Positions 17,310 through 25,794 of a DNA stretch of 64,000 bases are shown here, piece after piece (positions within the stretch are counted from its first letter, which is position 1; every line of letters starts with the position of its first letter). The DNA comes from CALNYZ01 sp942490945 (lineage in GTDB: Bacteria; Pseudomonadota; Gammaproteobacteria; UBA6429; Thiohalophilaceae). The translations under genes and the position numbers were made by a program. The stretch is from the NCBI GenBank assembly GCA_942490945.1, contig CALNYZ010000017.1, positions 248,001-312,000 of the forward strand. The letters are read 5' to 3'. The notes below the pieces were generated by a model, which was given only the letters and a program-made list of their open reading frames with translations, was not told the DNA's origin and did not search any database.

Positions 17310-18686
17310 TTATTCGCCTGTATTATGGTCATGATATAAATGCGCCCGCGACCAGGGCAAGGCATTGGAATGTTCGCGATTGAAAACAATTTGATATAAC
17401 TGTAATTCACTCATGGTAAAGGCTGCTATCGAACCCGCAAGATACAGGCGCCATGCCCGTACAAATGACTCGTCCATCATGGTCTTTATGGTATCAACAT
17501 GTTGTTCAAACCTTACCAGCCAATGTTCAAGTGTCCTGGCATAATGTAAACGTAAATTTTCTACGTCCTGAACCGCGAGTTTATTCGGTTCAAAGATCTG
17601 CATCATTTCAGTAAGTGAAGGAGGATACGCACCGGGGAAAATACGTCGCTCAATCCACGCATTCATCGGGCCGGGTTTGATCCGACCTATTGAATGTACC
17701 AGACCTCGACCATCCGGTGTCAAGCAGCGCGCGATGACTTCACCCATTGTGGCATAATCACGTGAGCCAACATGTTCCAGCATACCAACTGAAACGAACA
17801 CATCGAATGTGCCGTTAATATTACGGTAATCATCTTCCACATATTTTACTTTATCACTGAGGCCTTCACGCTCAGCTTGTTCACGTGCAAAAATCACTTG
17901 CTGGTGTGAAATATTATATGCGGTAACCTGAACGTCATAATGTTTGGCCATAAAGCGTGCCAAACCACCCCATCCGCAGCCCGCTTCTACCACCCGGTCA
18001 CCCGGCATGAGCTGCAGTTTACGACATATATGGTGTAACTTGGCTACCTGTGCCTGTTCTATTGAATAATCCGGATCGGGGAAATAGGCACATGTATATT
18101 GCATCGCTTCCTTATCCAGCCACAACTTGTAAAACTTGTTACCAAGGTCATAATGATGGTGGATATTGTTTTTTGCTTTATCAATCGAATTCATAATCGG
18201 TCGATGACCGAAGCGGATATACAAGTCATGAAGCTTGCTACCCGCACCATTTTTTTGAATACCGATGTAAACCTGCTCCATAAATTCAACCATGTCGCCG
18301 TCAACATCTATCCTGCCAGAACTGTACAAATCGCCGAAATGCATTTCAGGATCTGAAATCAGTTTATAGAGTGCCGCACGGTCATGAAAACGCAAATACG
18401 CAATAGTTGGCTTTTTGCCAAAGTCGAATTGCTCACCATTCCACAATGTCACTCTGATATCGGGCTCACCGATGAACGTCATCATTTTTTTCAGAATGCT
18501 GCGATCGACAATTGTAACGCGCTGTCCTTTACTCAGGCTTTTAAATATCAGATTGCCATCGGGTACAATTGCATGTTTAGTATAAGGTTTCGTATCAGTT
18601 ACACTATCAGTCTGTAACAATTGCTCACGCGATGAGTCTGAAGTTTTGCTCCGCGCTTGTTTAGCTTCTGGCATTTTTACAGTCAT
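17310..18686 (-). CDS. cfa: Cyclopropane-fatty-acyl-phospholipid synthase homologue
   Basis: 458 residues, about 75 longer than E. coli Cfa because of a low-complexity N-terminus. The catalytic domain has the Cys of MQYTCAYFPDPD, SAM motif VVEAGCGWGGLARFMAKHY, the GMLEHVGSRDY segment, HSIGRIKPGP with the bicarbonate-site His, FPGAYPPSLTEM, and the Tyr of NLRLHYARTLEHW. All bicarbonate-site residues I can align are present, so methylene transfer from SAM to an unsaturated acyl chain is likely. Whether the final product is a cyclopropane or, with the flavoprotein downstream, a methyl-branched or other modified chain is open. A second in-frame ATG lies at 18674. Confidence 0.88.
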   Translation of the reverse strand: MTVKMPEAKQARSKTSDSSREQLLQTDSVTDTKPYTKHAIVPDGNLIFKSLSKGQRVTIVDRSILKKMMTFIGEPDIRVTLWNGEQFDFGKKPTIAYLRFHDRAALYKLISDPEMHFGDLYSSGRIDVDGDMVEFMEQVYIGIQKNGAGSKLHDLYIRFGHRPIMNSIDKAKNNIHHHYDLGNKFYKLWLDKEAMQYTCAYFPDPDYSIEQAQVAKLHHICRKLQLMPGDRVVEAGCGWGGLARFMAKHYDVQVTAYNISHQQVIFAREQAEREGLSDKVKYVEDDYRNINGTFDVFVSVGMLEHVGSRDYATMGEVIARCLTPDGRGLVHSIGRIKPGPMNAWIERRIFPGAYPPSLTEMMQIFEPNKLAVQDVENLRLHYARTLEHWLVRFEQHVDTIKTMMDESFVRAWRLYLAGSIAAFTMSELQLYQIVFNREHSNALPWSRAHLYHDHNTGE

Positions 18687-18787
18687 TGATTGTTACCTTG
18701 ATAATTACATTACAAACAGCACTTACTGTGCCCCGGATACCTACATTTGTACTTTCCGACCCACTTCGTGTCAAGCATAATGCAAAC

Positions 18788-19774
18788 ATGCTATATCACA
18801 AAATTATTATACGTGCCCTGATAACACTCCTCAGTTGCGCTGTAGCCCAGGCAAGCTATGCCAAATGGTATAACGAATCGTGGTCGCAAATGGGCACCAA
18901 CATTAACCTGAAACTTTGGGCTGACACCGAGCAAAGGGCTAAAAATGCGATAACAGCCGTGCGCACAGAGATGAAACGGGTAGATCTGCTCATGAGCCCG
19001 TATATCAAGACCAGCGAACTCGCAAAAATAAACCGCCTCGCGGCAAAACTGCCAGTCAGTGTAAGCAAGGAAATGTTTAACCTGATTGAACGTGCCAACG
19101 AGATATCCATTGCATCGGATGGCATATTCGACATTACCTTTGCCAGTATCGGGCACCGCTATAATTACCGGAAGAAAATTCAGCCCACTTCCCAAACAAT
19201 CAATAGCTTACTGCCCGCGATTAACTACAAAAACATTGTGTTAGACAAGTCAAAATATACTGTTTACCTGCGTGATCAGCGCACTGTTATCGACCTTGGC
19301 GGAATCGCTAAAGGCTACGCAGTGGAGTCTTGTATCAGTATTTTGCGTGATTTGGGCATCCAACATGCCGCTGTCACCGCCGGTGGTGACAGCATGATGT
19401 TGGGCGATAAACGAGGCAAACCATGGATAATCGGGATTCAGGATCCGCGGGATGCCAGCAAGAACGCCGTGGTATTGCCATTATCGAACCTGGCATTATC
19501 AACTTCGGGTGATTATGAGCGATATTTCATGGACGGCCAGGAACGAATCCATCACATCATTTCACCCAAAACGGGTAAATCGGCAAAATTCAACCATAGT
19601 GTGAGTATCATGGGTCACAGCGCCACGCTAACTGATGCATTATCAACCACACTGTTTGTCCTTCCTTACGATAAAGCATTGAATATTATAAAAATGTTCC
19701 CTGATTATGATGCGATAATTATCGACTCTACAGGCAAACTTCACTACTCAGATGGCCTCATGCGATCAAAATAG
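18788..19774 (+). CDS. apbE: FAD:protein FMN transferase ApbE
   Basis: Start set at ATG 18788, giving a 24-residue signal peptide (ending near AVAQASYA); a TTG-initiated upstream extension would overlap the cfa start and is unlikely. 328 residues. ApbE landmarks: WSQMGTNINLKLW, FDITFASIG, VIDLGGIAKGYAV, TAGGDSMMLG, LSTSGDYERYF, HHIISPKTGKSA and TLTDALSTTLFV with the metal-binding Asp. It links FMN from FAD to a Ser/Thr of target proteins outside the cytoplasm. The classic targets (RnfG, NqrC, FMN-bind) are not in this window, so its client may be one of the envelope proteins of the plus-strand locus that follows, after 225 bases. Confidence 0.92.
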   Translation: MLYHKIIIRALITLLSCAVAQASYAKWYNESWSQMGTNINLKLWADTEQRAKNAITAVRTEMKRVDLLMSPYIKTSELAKINRLAAKLPVSVSKEMFNLIERANEISIASDGIFDITFASIGHRYNYRKKIQPTSQTINSLLPAINYKNIVLDKSKYTVYLRDQRTVIDLGGIAKGYAVESCISILRDLGIQHAAVTAGGDSMMLGDKRGKPWIIGIQDPRDASKNAVVLPLSNLALSTSGDYERYFMDGQERIHHIISPKTGKSAKFNHSVSIMGHSATLTDALSTTLFVLPYDKALNIIKMFPDYDAIIIDSTGKLHYSDGLMRSK

Positions 19775-19999
19775 CAGCACATTTGTACTTATTATATGTA
19801 TTGTTCTTTTTGTGACGTGCCTAACAGCGTATTATTTCTCCCTGAACTAGAGTTCGGTTTAAGCAAATTCTATAAATAACAATAAATTAGAATTTATCTA
19901 ATTAAAAAAATGGGTCATTGGGTCACACGTTCGATTTGGTACTGATGATACCCAGCCGGTAATGCCCGGCATCATTGTGTTGCATAACAGGAGACTGGC
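19775..19999 (+). promoter_or_regulatory. Leader of the envelope operon with candidate operator elements
   Basis: 225 bases without a gene. They contain an inverted repeat AATTAGA/TCTAATT (19885-19891 and 19897-19903, 5-base spacer) and, just after it, two direct copies of TGGGTCA eight bases apart (19911-19917 and 19919-19925). Near the gene, AACAGGAG sits 6 bases before the ATG at 20000. These are candidate regulator sites for the 17-gene operon; I do not recognise the regulator. Confidence 0.4.
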
Positions 20000-22990
20000 A
20001 TGGGCGGGAACAAGCAGAGTTTTATTCGTATATTCGCATTAGGCATTTTTACGCTTGGTTTAAGTGCCTGTGGTGGTGGCAGTAGTGAAGAAGAAAATAA
20101 TGACAGTAGTATCGTCATTGATGGCACCACACCCATCGCCTACGTGAAACGCAGTGTTAACTCTGTCGGAAACCCTACTGATGCATTCAGGTTTAACCAA
20201 GGTGGCGACTTGTATATGCGCCAGCTCGCCTCTGCAAGTAGCACAGAAAAAAACCTCACCGGTCATCTCACCAACGGACAAGGTGACGTATCTGACCCTG
20301 AAGTCTCCTATGACGGGAAACGTATCCTGTTCTCCATGAAGAAAAACAGTTCCGATACCTGGAACATTTACGAATTCGATACCGCGCAACCTACTTCTTC
20401 GAGCAATCCCAAGCGTATTATCAGCAGCGATTCAGAGGCCGCTGCGGGTGATGATGTCGATCCTAACTATTTAGCAGACGACCGCATCATTTTCAGTTCA
20501 AACCGTCAGGTTGGCTCGAAAGCCATTATGACAAGTAATGGCATCGAACCCTATACATACCGCGATGAATACGAGCGTGAGCATGTTATCACGTTGCACG
20601 TAATGGATGCAGATGGAAGTAACATACACCAGATTACTTTCAACCAAAGCCACGACCGCAACCCCACAGTGCTCAGTACTGGTGAGGTGATGTTCGCCCA
20701 TTGGGATCACGTTGGTGGCAGAAATGAATTTTCGATATTTACTGCCAACCCGGATGGAACAAACATGTTCGTTTTGTATGGTGCCCATAGCCCCGGTAAC
20801 AGTTTTCTGCACCCACGCGAGATACAAAACGGTGATTTAATTAGCACGTTGATGCCTTTGTCCCGTACTTTTGAGGGTGGAGCATTAATGCAAATTCGCG
20901 TGACACAATGCTCTGAAGATAATGACTGCAATGATAGTGGCAACGGTCAGTCACAGGCCACAACCACTCCTGTTAATTTTGGCCAGGGCTTGTCTGCCAA
21001 TGGTCGCTTCACTACACCTTACCCGTTATGGGATAACACAAACCGTGTGCTGGTGAGTTACACCGTTTCCTGCGTCAAATTCAACACTTGCCCTACCCAA
21101 ACCAATCCCATTACCGGACAAGTCTCTACAGTTGAAGGCACGCCTCAATACGGTATTTATATGTTAAATATTGATACTCAGCAATTAAACCCATTAATAC
21201 TCGCCCCTGCAGGGATATCGTATACTGATCCCGTAGCACTGCTGGCACGTCCACGCCCGAACGTCATCCCTGATAAGACACAAACCGGTACCACAGGTAT
21301 TTTGAACGTGAAGAGCGTTTATGACACCGACAATCTTGGTCGTATGAGTGATGCAGTATTAACCGCGGCAGAACAAGCCGCCGGGATTATACCCAAAACT
21401 GCAGCGCCACCCGGATCAAACCAGTCACAGGTTGCCGATATCGCCACATTAAAAAATCCTGCCAATGCTGAATATAAAACCCGACCCGCACGATTTGTGC
21501 GCATCGTTAAAGCTGTACCAACACCGTCGAACATGTCCACAGAAGACATCGGCGAAACCATGTTCGAAATGCAACAAATTGTCGGTTACACAGAAATCGA
21601 ACCCGATGGCTCGTTCAAAATTGAAGTCCCGGCCGATACCCCACTCGCGATTTCTGTGATTGATTCAGAAGGTCGTGCCTTTCATCCACACACCAACTGG
21701 ATTCAGGTCCGTCCGGGTGAAACACGCACCTGTAATGGTTGCCATTCACCCCGCCGTGGCAGCGCCATTAACGCACAACCTATCGCTGGCGCGCACCCAA
21801 ATACCAACTGGCCGAGTGGTTCCGCCGCTGGTACTGGTGAAACCATGGCAGAAACACGTGTAAATAATGCACTTATAATTGCTTCACAATTGCAAACTAA
21901 TATGGTGCACACAGACATCTGGGCTGACGCAGTACAAGTCGCTGCTAATAATTATACTCCTAATTTAACGATTGATTATTTAGGCCTTCCATCCAGCGTC
22001 ACCGCACCAGTAGGCGGGATAATTAATTATCCGGACCATATCGCCCCGCTTTGGACGGCGAGCCGAACCTACGGTGGAAGCACAGCGGTGACCGCAGGAG
22101 ATTTCACACTGAATCCAACTGATACGTATACCTGCACCAGCTGTCATAACGCCAATGCGGTCTCAACTGATCCTGCATTTGCGCGTTCCGCGGGACTGGA
22201 TTTACGAGATACTAAATCAGGTACCGGACGCCTGCTTTCCTATAACGAGCTGCTCATCGGCGATGTGATAATTGATCAAGCAACCGGTTTGCCGGTTATT
22301 ACGCTTAATGTAGATGAGTTTGAAATTGAGCGCTACCCAGCACTTGTCAATGTTTCGCGAGCGCGGTCGAGCTATATCACCGAAGTACTGACAAATTCCG
22401 AGCTCAATGCGGCCGATTTCAGTAGCACATTTAACGGCGTGACATATACCAAAACACAGACCGTATCCGGCAATGTCGTCGATCATTCCACGATGCTAAA
22501 TGCATCCGAAAAACGCGTCATATATGAATGGATTGATTTAGGCGGGCAATATTATAACGATCCATTTGAATCCGATGCGGGTGATCTTGCTAGTGCTGGT
22601 GGAACCACAAAAATGCAATCTGAATTACGTAACCCGGTATCAGGTTTAAGCCAGAGCACCTTCGACTCAACGATTCACCCCATATTGATGAATCGCTGTG
22701 CAAGTTGTCATCAACCAGCCAGTGGCAATGCGGCGAATTCGAACCCGACTAACCCGGTATTTACAGGCAGTGCCAATCGCTTTGTGTTGACGGGTCAAAT
22801 GGATGGTGATTTTAATATCACCACCACCATGGTGACAGACCTGGCCAATCCGGCGAGCAGCAATTTGTTAACCCGACCTACATCAATAGATCCGCTTGTG
22901 CACCCGCAAGTTAACAGCGCATCAGTATTATCCATAACTGATTCGGATTATACTGTGATACTTAACTGGATAACTGCCGCTGGGCCATAA
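20000..22990 (+). CDS. HzsA-like lipoprotein: TolB/PD40 propeller plus three CxxCH haem motifs
   Basis: 996 residues with a lipobox LGLSAC at about residues 19-24 and no Asp at +2, which favours the outer membrane. Residues 50-450 show WD/PD40-type repeats (DPEVSYDGKRILFSM, DRNPTVLSTGEVMFAHW), as in TolB propellers. The next part has HPHTNWIQVRPGETRTCNGC, a phrase characteristic of proteins annotated as hydrazine-synthase alpha-subunit-like. Haem motifs are CNGCH (Cys578), CTSCH (Cys712) and CASCH (Cys900). It should be a multihaem surface or periplasmic redox protein; nothing indicates true anammox chemistry. It leads the operon and its last domain is repeated as the next gene. Confidence 0.8.
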   Translation: MGGNKQSFIRIFALGIFTLGLSACGGGSSEEENNDSSIVIDGTTPIAYVKRSVNSVGNPTDAFRFNQGGDLYMRQLASASSTEKNLTGHLTNGQGDVSDPEVSYDGKRILFSMKKNSSDTWNIYEFDTAQPTSSSNPKRIISSDSEAAAGDDVDPNYLADDRIIFSSNRQVGSKAIMTSNGIEPYTYRDEYEREHVITLHVMDADGSNIHQITFNQSHDRNPTVLSTGEVMFAHWDHVGGRNEFSIFTANPDGTNMFVLYGAHSPGNSFLHPREIQNGDLISTLMPLSRTFEGGALMQIRVTQCSEDNDCNDSGNGQSQATTTPVNFGQGLSANGRFTTPYPLWDNTNRVLVSYTVSCVKFNTCPTQTNPITGQVSTVEGTPQYGIYMLNIDTQQLNPLILAPAGISYTDPVALLARPRPNVIPDKTQTGTTGILNVKSVYDTDNLGRMSDAVLTAAEQAAGIIPKTAAPPGSNQSQVADIATLKNPANAEYKTRPARFVRIVKAVPTPSNMSTEDIGETMFEMQQIVGYTEIEPDGSFKIEVPADTPLAISVIDSEGRAFHPHTNWIQVRPGETRTCNGCHSPRRGSAINAQPIAGAHPNTNWPSGSAAGTGETMAETRVNNALIIASQLQTNMVHTDIWADAVQVAANNYTPNLTIDYLGLPSSVTAPVGGIINYPDHIAPLWTASRTYGGSTAVTAGDFTLNPTDTYTCTSCHNANAVSTDPAFARSAGLDLRDTKSGTGRLLSYNELLIGDVIIDQATGLPVITLNVDEFEIERYPALVNVSRARSSYITEVLTNSELNAADFSSTFNGVTYTKTQTVSGNVVDHSTMLNASEKRVIYEWIDLGGQYYNDPFESDAGDLASAGGTTKMQSELRNPVSGLSQSTFDSTIHPILMNRCASCHQPASGNAANSNPTNPVFTGSANRFVLTGQMDGDFNITTTMVTDLANPASSNLLTRPTSIDPLVHPQVNSASVLSITDSDYTVILNWITAAGP

Positions 22991-23012
22991 CTAAAGATTA
23001 CGATGTATCCTC

Positions 23013-23459
23013 ATGCAAATACGCGCTGTATCTTCAGTATTTGTTCTTGCCTGCTCACTAACCTTGTTAGTGAGCTGCAAGAATGTCGAAAATGAACCTA
23101 ACTCTGATGACCTCACATTAAGTTATGCAACCTTTACTGCCAGTGTTAACGCTGTTTTTGATGCCAACATCGGTGGCAAAACCTGTGCGACAAGTGGCTG
23201 CCATAGTGTAAACGGTGGATCAGGCGGAGCTTTCAAAGTTTATCCCAATGCAACGACGACATCCGAGCTAACCGCAAATTTTATTTCGGCAAAAGCCTTT
23301 GCCAACCTCACTAATGCCAGCCAAAGCAAAATACTGCTGGAACCACTCACAGGAACATTTTCCAGTGTGGGCTCACATGCGGGTGGTGATATATTTACGT
23401 TAAATGATGCAAATTACACAATAATATATAACTGGATTAACAATCCTATTTCAAACTGA
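23013..23459 (+). CDS. Small haem lipoprotein with CX4CH motif
   Basis: 148 residues, lipobox LLVSC near residue 22. The mature part begins with a short acidic spacer, then ASVNAVFDANIGGKTCATSGCH: Cys58 and Cys63 are four residues apart before His64, so the haem motif is CX4CH, not CX2CH. The rest, with SKILLEPLTG and the closing NDANYTIIYNWI, parallels the C-terminal domain of the preceding 996-residue protein (DSDYTVILNWI), so it is a stand-alone copy of that cytochrome module. It should carry one c-type haem if the cytochrome-c maturation system accepts the wider spacing. The gap to the previous gene is 22 bases. Confidence 0.75.
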   Translation: MQIRAVSSVFVLACSLTLLVSCKNVENEPNSDDLTLSYATFTASVNAVFDANIGGKTCATSGCHSVNGGSGGAFKVYPNATTTSELTANFISAKAFANLTNASQSKILLEPLTGTFSSVGSHAGGDIFTLNDANYTIIYNWINNPISN

Positions 23460-23465
23460 CAGCAT

Positions 23466-24392
23466 ATGAAAAAATTTGTAACCACATTAGCCATGTTATA
23501 TATGGTATCGGTAATTGCTATGGCTGCGGATGTGGTTCCTGCTGATGAAAAACAAATTTCACCTTCAGTTAGTCAACCAGTTTCTGTTAATGCAGAAAAC
23601 AGTACTGAAGTAAATAACACGGAATCTAATCAGGAAATTAACACCGAAAATTCCAACGCAGTCACCCTTGACGTTTCTGGAGAGGATATTCGTCCCGATT
23701 CTGAATTTGCTAAAGACACAGAATCACAAATACTGTTCATTGTTGAACCTTATATCGAACTACGAACCGGACCAGGTGCGGGCTATCCAATATTCCATGT
23801 TGCGGAAAAAGGCAAATCTATACAGGTACTGACTCGAAAAACTGACTGGTTTAAAGTCAGAACGCCAACAGATATCACCGGCTGGGTTGCCCGCTCACAA
23901 CTGGAAAAGACCCTGACTCAAGCCGGCGTAAAAAAATCCTTCCAGGATATTCTGCTTGATGATTACCTGAAAAGCAGACTCGAGTTCGGGATCAGTGGCG
24001 GACTTTTCGAGAACGACAGAAGCATTACCCTGCGTACCGGCTATCGTATGACTGACAACATATTTTTTGAACTTGCCTATACAAAAATATCCGGCGTGTT
24101 TTCAAGCTCGACCTTGTACCAGGCAAATATTTACATGCAATTATATACCGACAAACCTGTTACGCCGATTTTTCTTATTGGTTATGGTAAATTTGAAAAC
24201 GTACCGGCCAGCACTCTGGTTAGCGCTTCCAGCAGAACGCTCGATATGGGAAATGCAGGTATTGGCGTCAAGTATTATTTGTCTGACCGTTTTTATTTCC
24301 GTTTCGATGCCACGACCTATGTAGTATTGGTTGGCGATGATCGCGCTGATGAGTACACTCATATTCACGGTGGGTTTTCATTTTTCTTTTAA
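23466..24392 (+). CDS. SH3b domain fused to outer-membrane beta-barrel
   Basis: 308 residues. Signal peptide to about residue 21 (VIAMAAD), then an Asn/Glu/Ser-rich linker to about 80, then a bacterial SH3 domain (residues 93-150: PYIELRTGPGAGYPIFHV, WFKVRTPTDITGWVARSQL), and finally a domain of alternating strands from about residue 170 to the end that finishes in aromatic FSFFF, typical of an outer-membrane barrel of 8 or so strands. SH3b often binds peptidoglycan or proteins, so this may link the barrel to the wall. It is six bases after the haem lipoprotein gene and two before the next barrel gene. Confidence 0.75.
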   Translation: MKKFVTTLAMLYMVSVIAMAADVVPADEKQISPSVSQPVSVNAENSTEVNNTESNQEINTENSNAVTLDVSGEDIRPDSEFAKDTESQILFIVEPYIELRTGPGAGYPIFHVAEKGKSIQVLTRKTDWFKVRTPTDITGWVARSQLEKTLTQAGVKKSFQDILLDDYLKSRLEFGISGGLFENDRSITLRTGYRMTDNIFFELAYTKISGVFSSSTLYQANIYMQLYTDKPVTPIFLIGYGKFENVPASTLVSASSRTLDMGNAGIGVKYYLSDRFYFRFDATTYVVLVGDDRADEYTHIHGGFSFFF

Positions 24393-24394
24393 AT

Positions 24395-25051
24395 ATGATG
24401 ATAAGCACAATGCGAAAATTTTATTTTATAGCCATTCTTCTGAGTTCAGTCAATTTGACTGCTAATGCCGCGGAACAACCAAACGTGGAAGCACAGACTG
24501 ATCCAATTATCAAACCGGAAGTTGCAAGGCGAAATGTAAAAATCCCGAAAATTGACACCGAAAATTTTGAAATAGGTTTGATCACCGGCCGCTACAGCAT
24601 GGAAGACTTTGGTTCTGCATCTGTTAATGGTTTTCGTGTTGCCTACCACCTGACAGAAAGTGTGTTTTTTGAAGGAACCCATGGCGAAACAACCATCTCT
24701 GACACGTCCTTTCGAAACTTTCTCGCCGGCGGATTGTTTACGCAAGAAACCATACCACTTGAGTACGACTATATTGCAATTGGTTATAACCTGTTCCCGG
24801 GTGAAGTATTTCCCATTGATGGCGTTGCGTGGACCAGTGCGTTTTACTTGTTGGCCGGTGCAGGGAATACGAATTTTAATAACAAGGACCATAGCACCAT
24901 TGTGATTGGTGGCGGACTGCGTATTTTACCCTATGACTGGCTCGGATTGCATTTTGATGCGCGTGAACACTCGTTCGAATCCGACGCAACCGGCGTGAAG
25001 AAAACCGTACACAACACAGAATATCATATCGGGTTTACTGTTTATTTCTAG
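24395..25051 (+). CDS. Small outer-membrane beta-barrel protein
   Basis: 218 residues with a signal peptide (to about LTANAAE); ATG 24395 and ATG 24410 are both possible starts and no good ribosome-binding site decides. From residue 60 it is a run of amphipathic strands (FEIGLITGRYSMEDFG, GFRVAYHLTESVFFEG, YIAIGYNLFPG, SAFYLLAGAG) ending YHIGFTVYF with a terminal Phe, as recognised by the BAM complex. It resembles the barrel half of the preceding gene, so the pair may be duplicates. Adaptor or small-porin function is likely; the cargo is unknown. Confidence 0.72.
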   Translation: MMISTMRKFYFIAILLSSVNLTANAAEQPNVEAQTDPIIKPEVARRNVKIPKIDTENFEIGLITGRYSMEDFGSASVNGFRVAYHLTESVFFEGTHGETTISDTSFRNFLAGGLFTQETIPLEYDYIAIGYNLFPGEVFPIDGVAWTSAFYLLAGAGNTNFNNKDHSTIVIGGGLRILPYDWLGLHFDAREHSFESDATGVKKTVHNTEYHIGFTVYF

Positions 25052-25066
25052 ATTCGAAAGGAAAGA

Positions 25067-25567
25067 ATGATGAAATATTTACATTGTAAAATTGCTTTAC
25101 TGCTCACCGCGCTACTTATTGCGAATCAAACATATGCGTTGCCTGCAAACAAAAAAGCACCTGATTTCACACTCAAGAGTTTTTCCGGCGAAAACATTCG
25201 GCTGGCAGAACAACGCGGTAAAATATTGCTGGTAAATTTCTGGGCCACATGGTGTACACCGTGTCGACAAGAAATTCCTAAATTAAATAACTTGCACAAA
25301 AAGTACAGTCGTCTGGGTGCCAGTGTTTGGGGTATCAATATCGATAAAAATCTGACTCAGGCAAAAAGTATGGCTAACCAGCTGCATATAATCTATCCGG
25401 TACTTCATGATAGCGACCAGGCTGTCAGCAAGAGCTACGATTTAAGTGCGATGCCTTATACTTTATTAATAGATCGTAATGGCGTAATCAAGAACATCTA
25501 TTACGGCTATGTATCAGGTTATGAAGATAAATACGATGCTGACATACGTAAACTGTTACGGGAATAA
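25067..25567 (+). CDS. TlpA/ResA-like periplasmic thiol-disulfide oxidoreductase
   Basis: 166 residues. Signal peptide to about residue 24, then APDFTLKSFSGENIRLAEQR, the active-site WCTPC (Cys63 and Cys66) in NFWATWCTPCRQEIP, and the cis-Pro loop AMPYTLLID. AAGGA precedes the start. TlpA/ResA proteins reduce disulfides, notably the CxxCH cysteines before haem attachment. Its place amid two haem-motif lipoproteins and the Cys-tailed DUF4266 protein suggests it keeps these cysteines reduced. The gap to the next gene is one base. Confidence 0.88.
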   Translation: MMKYLHCKIALLLTALLIANQTYALPANKKAPDFTLKSFSGENIRLAEQRGKILLVNFWATWCTPCRQEIPKLNNLHKKYSRLGASVWGINIDKNLTQAKSMANQLHIIYPVLHDSDQAVSKSYDLSAMPYTLLIDRNGVIKNIYYGYVSGYEDKYDADIRKLLRE

Positions 25568-25568
25568 T

Positions 25569-25790
25569 ATGAAAATTTTATTCAATACTCTGATATCGAT
25601 ATCACTAATCTCGTTAATCGGTTGTTCAACTCCCTGGGTTAAACCCTACGAACGCGAAATACTGGCCGATCCAATCATGAGTTTTAGTCGTGATCCTTTA
25701 ATGGACAAACACTCAGCGCATGTCTATGAAGTTCGTGAAGGTAGCCGTGGTGCAACAGCAGTCTCTGGGGGAGGTTGCGGTTGCAACTGA
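25569..25790 (+). CDS. DUF4266 small lipoprotein with C-terminal GCGCN tail
   Basis: 73 residues. Lipobox LIGCS near residue 19 of the 20-residue signal; mature part PWVKPYEREILADPIMSF is the DUF4266 core and the end reads SGGGCGCN. The Gly-Cys tail is the striking feature: two cysteines one residue apart in the last four residues, on a lipid-anchored protein of only about 55 mature residues. Family members occur with ApbE, TlpA and DUF3570 genes, as here, and have no established function. The tail could bind a metal, take a thioether or disulfide, or be a modification site. The gene is one base after tlpA and four before DUF3570. Confidence 0.85.
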   Translation: MKILFNTLISISLISLIGCSTPWVKPYEREILADPIMSFSRDPLMDKHSAHVYEVREGSRGATAVSGGGCGCN

Positions 25791-25794
25791 TGCC

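Noticed and set aside
18686..18787. Earlier TTG start for ApbE
   Set aside because: It would overlap the cfa start and add residues ahead of a clear signal peptide that begins at 18788.
20000..22990. True hydrazine synthase and anammox metabolism
   Set aside because: No beta/gamma subunits or other anammox genes are present, and the protein is a lipoprotein with a different domain layout.
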